Position numbers and translations under genes: made by a program
The notes under the pieces: model-generated
Database searches by the model: none
What the model was told of the DNA's origin: nothing
The model's input: the letters and a program-made list of their open reading frames with translations, nothing else
Part shown: positions 58,487 through 64,000 of the stretch, in pieces
Layout: each line of letters opens with the position of its first letter
Numbering within the stretch: the stretch's first letter is position 1
Source of the DNA: Kineosporia sp. A_224
GTDB taxonomy: Bacteria > Actinomycetota > Actinomycetes > Actinomycetales > Kineosporiaceae
Length of the DNA: 64,000 bases
Assembly (NCBI RefSeq): GCF_002198655.1
Contig: NZ_MWLN01000199.1
Coordinates: 124,001 to 188,000, forward strand
Reading direction: 5' to 3'

Positions 58487-60442
58487 CTACCCCGCCGCTG
58501 CGATGAGCGGGAAGCGCAGGCCGCTCGCCCGGCGGACCGGGCGTTCGACGGCGGCGCGGACCGCAGCCTCTCCCCCGAGGACCCGGACCTGCTCCCGGGC
58601 CCGGGTCACCGCCGTGTAGAGCAGCTCGCGGGTGAGGAGCGGCGACTCCTGCGGCGGCAGGACGACGGAGACGGACCGGAACTGGCTGCCCTGGCCGCGG
58701 TGCACGGTCGTCGCGTAGACGGTCTCGACGGCGGGCAGCCGGTGCGGGCGGACGACGAGCGGGGAGCGCGGGTCGCCGAACGCCGCCACGAGGCCGGTGC
58801 CGTCCGCGACGAGGACGCCGGTGTCGCCGTTGTACAGGCCCGTGTCGCGGTCGTTCGCGGTGACGATGAGCGGCCGCCCGGGGTACCACCGGCCGTGGTG
58901 GGCCCGACCGTCGTCGGCGTCCTCCGGCCCGGCCGCCGCGAGCGCCCACGACTCGGCGAGGGCGGCCCACCGGGCGACGCCGAACGGGCCCCTGCGGTGG
59001 GCGAGCAGCAGCCGGTGCGTCTCGAGGGCGCCGAGGGCGGTGGCGACGTCGCCGCCGCGCGCCGCGTGGAGGACGGCCCGGCCGGAGGCCGCGACCTCGG
59101 CCCGGACGCCCGCGGCCTGCTCCTCGTCGGGCAGAGCGCCGCTTGTGTCGACGAACGTCACCGCGGTGTCCCCGCGGCGCAGGACCGCGAGGACGGCGTC
59201 GGCGTCCCCGGAGCGGATCGCCGTCGCGAGCTCACCGATCGCCCCGTCGAACCGGTGCGTGCGGGTGAGCCGGACGACGCCGTTGCGCAGCGCGGGCGAG
59301 TCCTCGGGCCCGACGTCGGCGTCCGCGGGGAGGGCACGGGCCAGGGCGGCGGGAAGGTCGTCGGCGACGGGCGGCCGGGCGACGAGGTCGCCGAGCACCG
59401 CACCGGCCTCGACGGACGCGAGCTGGTCGGGGTCGCCGACGAGGACGAGCCGGGCGTCGGGCCGCAGGGCGTCGACGAGCCGGGCCATGAGGGTCAGCGA
59501 CACCATGGAGGTCTCGTCGACGACGACGACGTCGTGCGGGAGGCGGTGGTCCCGGTCGTGCGCGAACCGGGTGCTGCTGCCGGGCTTCCAGCCGAGGAGC
59601 CGGTGCACGGTGGTGGCCTCGGGCTCGCCGACGCGGCGCCGGTCCTCGTCACCGAAGCGGGCCGCCTCGGCCCGGACGGCCTCCTGGAGCCGGGCGGCCG
59701 CCTTGCCCGTGGGGGCGGCGAGCGCGACCCGCAGCGGCGCTCCCCCGACCGACTGGAGGACGGCGAGCAGCCGCGCGACGGTCGTCGTCTTGCCGGTGCC
59801 CGGGCCGCCGGTCACGACCGTGACCCGGCTCAGGGCCGCGGTCGCGGCGGCGAGACGCTGCCGGCCGTCGGCCTCGACGGGGAACAACCGGGCCACGGCC
59901 CGGGCGACGACGACCGGCTCGACGCCGAGCAGGCCACGGGCGAGCCGGCCGTCGACCTCGGCGCGGACGACCTGCTCGTCGCGCCAGTACCGGTCGAGGT
60001 AGAGCCGGCCGTCGACCCAGCGGACCGGTGGGTCCGGCACGCGGGTCCGGCCGCCCGAGGCGTGCGGGGCGGCCGCGCCCGGGCCGGGGGCCACGAGCGG
60101 GCTGCCGAGGATGGCTGCCCGCCAGGCGGCCGGCTCGGGCCAGGGCAGCCCGGCCGCCGGGGTGCCGGCGACGAGCACCCCGTCCTCGGCCTCGGGGACG
60201 GCGAGCGCGTCGAGGTCGTCGAGCGCGACGCACACCGAGCCGGAGCGCAGCGCCCGGACGGCGAGCCCGACCGCGAGGAGCACCCGCTCGTCGTCCTCGC
60301 CGGTGAGCCGGCCGAGCCTGCGCGCGACCTGGACGTCGGCGGAGGCGAGGATCCCGGCGTCGTTGAACGCGCGCAGCACCGGCCCGGCCGTCAGCGCGAC
60401 GCGGGCCGGCACCGGGGCGGACCGGCGGTCCGTCGCGGTCAC
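58487..60442 (-). CDS. recD: Exodeoxyribonuclease V subunit alpha (RecD)
   Basis: RecD is the 5'-3' helicase of the RecBCD double-strand-break repair nuclease. The 651-residue product from GTG 60442 has Walker A VVTGGPGTGKTTTVARLLA, motif II VVVVDETSMVSLTLMARLVD, motif III LVLVGDPDQLASVEAGAVLG, LTRTHRFDGAIGELATAI and the C-terminal motif VI region VYATTVHRGQGSQFRSVSVV followed by LLYTAVTRAREQVRVLG. The N-terminal segment is shorter than in E. coli but complete for the actinobacterial type. The start overlaps the recB stop (GTGA). Confidence 0.93.
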   Translation of the reverse strand: MTATDRRSAPVPARVALTAGPVLRAFNDAGILASADVQVARRLGRLTGEDDERVLLAVGLAVRALRSGSVCVALDDLDALAVPEAEDGVLVAGTPAAGLPWPEPAAWRAAILGSPLVAPGPGAAAPHASGGRTRVPDPPVRWVDGRLYLDRYWRDEQVVRAEVDGRLARGLLGVEPVVVARAVARLFPVEADGRQRLAAATAALSRVTVVTGGPGTGKTTTVARLLAVLQSVGGAPLRVALAAPTGKAAARLQEAVRAEAARFGDEDRRRVGEPEATTVHRLLGWKPGSSTRFAHDRDHRLPHDVVVVDETSMVSLTLMARLVDALRPDARLVLVGDPDQLASVEAGAVLGDLVARPPVADDLPAALARALPADADVGPEDSPALRNGVVRLTRTHRFDGAIGELATAIRSGDADAVLAVLRRGDTAVTFVDTSGALPDEEQAAGVRAEVAASGRAVLHAARGGDVATALGALETHRLLLAHRRGPFGVARWAALAESWALAAAGPEDADDGRAHHGRWYPGRPLIVTANDRDTGLYNGDTGVLVADGTGLVAAFGDPRSPLVVRPHRLPAVETVYATTVHRGQGSQFRSVSVVLPPQESPLLTRELLYTAVTRAREQVRVLGGEAAVRAAVERPVRRASGLRFPLIAAAG

Positions 60443-63400
60443 GGCGCCTCCCCGGTGTCGAGCAGCGTCGAGAGACCGGCGACGAGCGCCCCGGGCGGCC
60501 GCCACGCCATGACGCCCGACGGGGTGCCGTCCACGGCCGGGGTCGACGGGCCGGCCATCCCACGGACGAAGAGGTAGAGCCCGCCGCCGAGGTGCACGTC
60601 GGGGTCGTACCCGGGCTGGCGCCACGTGAGGAACCGGTGCAGGGCCACCAGGTACAGCAGGAGCTGGAGCGGGTAGTCGGCCTCCGTCATCGCCTCGACG
60701 AGCGCGTCGCAACGGTAGTGCGCGGCCGTCAGCGGCTCCCCGGCGGGCGCGAGCCGGTTCGTCTTGTAGTCCACGACGAGGTAGCGCGGCTCCGGCCCGG
60801 CGGCGGCCGCGCTGCCACCGGGGCCCGGGCCGCGGACACGCAGCACGGCGTCGAGGCTCCCGGTGAGGTAGCCCCGCAGCCGGGTCGCGGCGAACGGTGC
60901 GTGCATCAGGTGGTCGGCGTACGGCCGGAACGGGTCGGCTGCCGGGAGGTGCCGCCCGAGCAGGTCGCCGATCGCAGCGATCGTCGCCCCCCGACCGGTG
61001 GGGCTGTCCCCGCCTGCGAGCGGCAGCTCGAACTCCAGCTCGGCGAGCCGGTCGACGGGCCGGACGTCGCGCAGCGCGAGCCCGGGCACCGCCGGGCCGA
61101 GCGGCGTCGCGAGGACGGCGCCGAGCGCGGCTGCGAGGGCGACCGGGTCGACCCCGCCGAACCGTGCGGCGCCGGCGTCCCGGCAGCGCCGCAGCAGCTC
61201 GGCGCCGAGGTCGGACGCGGAGGTGTCGACGTACTCGAGCACCTCGTGCACGAGGACGCCGAAGGCGGCCCCCGCCGGCAGGTCCGCGAGCGGCAGCGGG
61301 ACGTCGTCCGCGGCCCCGCCCGCCGACACGCCCTGCGGGGTGCCCGCCGTGGTGGCTGCGGTGGTGGCCGGGGTCGGGGGCAGCCCGGGCGCGGGCGGCG
61401 GCGGCTCGTCCTCGACGCCCCGGGTCTCCGGCTCGCTCGACACCCCCGAACCGCCCGGGCCGCCCGGGTCCCCCGGCAGGGCCCCGGCCGCGCCCGTCGG
61501 TGCGCCGCCGAGGGCCGCCTCCGCGGCGTAGCGCTCCTCGTGCGCGGCGGCGGTGAGGGCGGTGTACGAGGTGCGCCGCCAGGTCGTGTCCAGCCGACGG
61601 CCGAAGGGCGCGACCGTGAGGTCGGGGCGCCCGGTGCCGGCGGGGGCCCACCGGGCCGGCGACGGGAGCGTGTCGACGTGCTCGACCACGACGGTGCCTA
61701 CGGACGACGCTGCGAGGGCGTCGAACGCCCGGGCCGCCTCGTCGTCCCGGCCGACGGGCACGGAGGGCGGTGGCTCCTGGCCTGCCCCGGGTCGCCCGAG
61801 CAGCACCCGGGACAGCGGGCCGGCCGCGGAGTTGCTCGAGGGGGCCCAGTGCACGACGACCTGCGAGCAGGCCCGGGTCAGGGCGACGTAGAGCAGGCGC
61901 AGGTCCTCGCCGCGCTCCTCGGCCATGTGGAGGCTGCGCGCGGTGTCGTAGCCGGGGGTCCCCGGGCCGCCGACGTCGAGCACCCGGGCCTCGCCGTCGT
62001 GGTGGCGCAGGATCGGCGGGGTGCTGCTCTCGAACCGGTCCCAGGCGAAGGGCACGTAGACGACGGGGAACTCCAGGCCCTTGCTCGCGTGCACGGTGAC
62101 GACCTGGACCGCGGCCGCGTCGGTCTCCAGCCGGCGGCTGCGCTCCTCGGCGTAGTCGAGGGCGGCCTCCGCGATCCGCCGCCGCAGCCAGTCGGTGAGG
62201 GCGGCGGTCCCCAGGCCCTCCGCGGTGGCCGTGAGGTGCAGCGACTGCGCGACGTGGCGCAGGTCGGTGAGGGTCCGCTCGCCGGTCGCCGTGACGAGGA
62301 GCCGCTCGGCGAGGCCGTCCGCCGACGCGGCCTCGAAGAGCGCCGCGACGCCGCGGGCGCCGAGCAGCTGGGCCCACGACCGGACCCGGTCCGACAGCGC
62401 GTCGCGGTCGGCGTCTGTGGCCGTGCCGAGCCGCGTCGCGTCCCAGCCGACGAACGGCGTCAGCGCCGCTGCGGCCGTCCGGCCCGGGTTGCCGGGCTGC
62501 TCGAGCGCGACGAGCAGCGTGAGCCAGGCGCGGGCGGCCGGGGAGTCGAACACACTGCTGAGACCGGAGACGACCGCGGGCACCCCGGCCGCGACGAGGG
62601 CGTCCCGGACGGTCGTCGCGTCGACGTTGCGCCGGGCGAGGACCGCGACGTCGGCCGGGACCACGGGCCGCCACCCGCCGCCGTCCCGCAGCTGCGACGA
62701 CCCGAGCTGGCGTACGACGTCCGCCGCGACGTCCGTGGCGATCGCCTCCCGGACCGCCTGGACGAGCGGTTTGGTCGACGACCGGGCCGGGACACCGAAC
62801 ACGGGCCGCGAGAGGTGCCGCAGCCGGACCGGGGCTCCCCCGGTGAACCGGCGTTCGGGGTGGGCCGCCTCGACCGGCCGGACGACGATCCGCGGGTCCC
62901 CGAGCGCCGCCCCGCCGAGGAGGTGCTCCAGGCCCGCGAGGAGCGGGGCGTCGCTGCGCCAGCTCCGGCCGAGCGTCGCCGAGTGGTCGGCGACCCCGCG
63001 GGCCGCGAGGTAGGCGACGACGTCGCCGCCGCGGAACGCGTAGATGGCCTGCTTGGGGTCGCCGATGAGGACGAGCGTCCGCCGCCCGTGGAAGGCGGTC
63101 GCGAGGATCTCCCACTGCACCGGGTCGGTGTCCTGGAACTCGTCGACGAGGACGACGTCGTACCGCGACCTGACCCGGGCCACCGCGTCGTCGCCGTGGG
63201 CCGGGTCGACGAGCGCGTCCCGCAGCTCGACGAGCAGGTCGTCGTAGTCGAGGACGCGGCGGGCCCGTTTGCGCCGGGTGACCTCGGCGGCGGCCGCGTG
63301 CGCGAAGGCGTACCGGTGACCGGCAGGTGAGCCAGGTGCCGCGGCGGCCGGTTCGAGCCGGGCCTGCGGGGAGCCGACTGCGGCCCGCGCCACCTGCCGG

Positions 63401-63966
63401 GCCTCCTCGACGCTCAGCGGCGGCGCCGGGGTGTCGGCGTACAGGAGCACGTAGAGGTCGTCGACGACCTCGTCGACGAGGTCGGCGAGGTCCGGCACGA
63501 GCACGGCGTCGGCGTCGACGTCGGCGGCGAGCCCGAGCGAGGCGAGCATCTGCTGGCAGAAGCCGTGCGTCGTGGCGATCGTCGCGGCGTCGAACTGCGC
63601 GAGCGCGGCCCGCAGCCGGCGCCGGCGGGCCGCGAGCTCGGCGTCGTCGACGCTCGCGAGGTGCCGGACCAGCGGGTCCTGCGCGGTCCGGGCGTCGTCC
63701 GCCAGCAGGGCCCGCTCGGCGCTGACGAGCCGCTCCCGCACCCGGTCCCGCAGCTCGGACGTCGCCGCCCGGCCGAACGTCACGAGGAGCAGCCGGGACA
63801 GGTCCGCGACCCCCTCGGCGACGTACCGGGTCGCGAGGGCGGCGATGGTGAACGTCTTGCCGGTGCCCGCGCTCGCCTCGAGCACCGTCGTGCCGGTCGG
63901 CAGCGGCCCGCAGACGTCGAAGACCGCGGCGAGCGGCGGGGCGGCAGGTTGCTCCGTCGTCGTCAT
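60439..63966 (-). CDS. recB: Exodeoxyribonuclease V subunit beta (RecB)
   Basis: A 1,175-residue UvrD-like 3'-5' helicase with a C-terminal nuclease. Walker A is LEASAGTGKTFTIAALATRY (residues 29-48); further helicase motifs are VLVDEFQDTDPVQWEILATA (II), RRTLVLIGDPKQAIYAFRGG (III) and VVTVHASKGLEFPVVYVPFA (V). A Pro/Gly-rich linker of about 90 residues follows, then the RecB nuclease domain with GVLVHEVLEYVDTS, the metal/Lys motif YLVVDYKTNRLAP and a terminal YPLQLLLYLVALHRFL. The start ATG overlaps the recC stop (ATGA). The order recC-recB-recD is the standard one. Confidence 0.95.
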   Translation of the reverse strand: MTTTEQPAAPPLAAVFDVCGPLPTGTTVLEASAGTGKTFTIAALATRYVAEGVADLSRLLLVTFGRAATSELRDRVRERLVSAERALLADDARTAQDPLVRHLASVDDAELAARRRRLRAALAQFDAATIATTHGFCQQMLASLGLAADVDADAVLVPDLADLVDEVVDDLYVLLYADTPAPPLSVEEARQVARAAVGSPQARLEPAAAAPGSPAGHRYAFAHAAAAEVTRRKRARRVLDYDDLLVELRDALVDPAHGDDAVARVRSRYDVVLVDEFQDTDPVQWEILATAFHGRRTLVLIGDPKQAIYAFRGGDVVAYLAARGVADHSATLGRSWRSDAPLLAGLEHLLGGAALGDPRIVVRPVEAAHPERRFTGGAPVRLRHLSRPVFGVPARSSTKPLVQAVREAIATDVAADVVRQLGSSQLRDGGGWRPVVPADVAVLARRNVDATTVRDALVAAGVPAVVSGLSSVFDSPAARAWLTLLVALEQPGNPGRTAAAALTPFVGWDATRLGTATDADRDALSDRVRSWAQLLGARGVAALFEAASADGLAERLLVTATGERTLTDLRHVAQSLHLTATAEGLGTAALTDWLRRRIAEAALDYAEERSRRLETDAAAVQVVTVHASKGLEFPVVYVPFAWDRFESSTPPILRHHDGEARVLDVGGPGTPGYDTARSLHMAEERGEDLRLLYVALTRACSQVVVHWAPSSNSAAGPLSRVLLGRPGAGQEPPPSVPVGRDDEAARAFDALAASSVGTVVVEHVDTLPSPARWAPAGTGRPDLTVAPFGRRLDTTWRRTSYTALTAAAHEERYAAEAALGGAPTGAAGALPGDPGGPGGSGVSSEPETRGVEDEPPPPAPGLPPTPATTAATTAGTPQGVSAGGAADDVPLPLADLPAGAAFGVLVHEVLEYVDTSASDLGAELLRRCRDAGAARFGGVDPVALAAALGAVLATPLGPAVPGLALRDVRPVDRLAELEFELPLAGGDSPTGRGATIAAIGDLLGRHLPAADPFRPYADHLMHAPFAATRLRGYLTGSLDAVLRVRGPGPGGSAAAAGPEPRYLVVDYKTNRLAPAGEPLTAAHYRCDALVEAMTEADYPLQLLLYLVALHRFLTWRQPGYDPDVHLGGGLYLFVRGMAGPSTPAVDGTPSGVMAWRPPGALVAGLSTLLDTGEAP

Positions 63967-64000
63967 ACCGTCCGCACCTCCTCGTGGGCGAGCAGCGGCT
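63963..64000 (-). CDS. recC: Exodeoxyribonuclease V subunit gamma (RecC), C-terminal end only
   Basis: Only the last codons (PLLAHEEVRTV then TGA) lie in the window; the TGA overlaps the recB ATG. Identification rests on position in the recC-recB-recD order and on the 4-nt coupling, not on sequence content. Confidence 0.55.
   Translation of the reverse strand, partial: PLLAHEEVRTV

Noticed and set aside
58424-63330. Very long plus-strand open frames opposite recD and recB
   Set aside because: They mirror conserved helicase genes with all motifs on the minus strand.

Overview
The window is a 64 kb piece of a very high-GC chromosome. Its dense GTG and ATG starts, 4-nt stop/start overlaps, F420-type luciferase-like oxidoreductases, a GlnE adenylyltransferase next to a GlnA2-type glutamine synthetase, and a GlnR-type operator all point to an Actinomycetota (actinobacterium). 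The genus cannot be fixed from the sequence alone. No rRNA, tRNA or CRISPR array was seen.

Positions 1-5.8 kb are an accessory patch. An IS481-type transposase runs off the left edge. An intact ISL3-type element (1516-2934, imperfect 24-bp ends) sits inside a small cold-shock-domain gene and leaves fragments on both sides. A visibly lower-GC stretch follows, with a secreted HExxH metalloprotease and a membrane-anchored unknown protein. The patch closes with a VapBC-like pair whose PIN toxin is frameshifted.

From 6 to 23 kb the genes are mostly housekeeping or transport: an MFS exporter, two luciferase-like oxidoreductases, a periplasmic-binding-protein-like metal receptor lacking a signal peptide, RidA, PanB, NadE, an ArsR/SRPBCC pair, a quinone oxidoreductase, and a translationally coupled thioesterase/ABC/ABC/FtsX cluster.

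From 23 to 39 kb nitrogen metabolism dominates: glnA2 - class I amidotransferase - glnE, a type III glutamine synthetase (glnN), and the adenylylatable type I glutamine synthetase glnA1 with a near-textbook GlnR box upstream. Between them lie a large secreted fibronectin-III-like protein, a CorA transporter and two less characterised genes. A fourth, divergent glutamine-synthetase-like enzyme lies at 46.7-48.0 kb.

From 40 to 46 kb there is a CNB-sensor histidine kinase paired with a response regulator fused to a thioredoxin-reductase-like flavoprotein (a likely redox signalling pair), then an HrpB helicase. From 46 to 54.8 kb there is a catabolic block: a TetR gene behind a long inverted repeat, the glutamine-synthetase-like enzyme, a flavin reductase, NicX-like and NicD-like enzymes, two acyl-CoA-dehydrogenase-family flavoproteins, a phosphotriesterase-like hydrolase and a QsdR-like TetR. 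It includes a divergent promoter with a perfect operator-like palindrome.

From 54.8 to 58.4 kb are a methyltransferase, two tandem paralogous acidic membrane-anchored small proteins, and a 2-oxoglutarate/IPNS-type oxygenase overlapping an unknown gene. The right end is recD-recB-recC on the minus strand, with recC cut by the edge.
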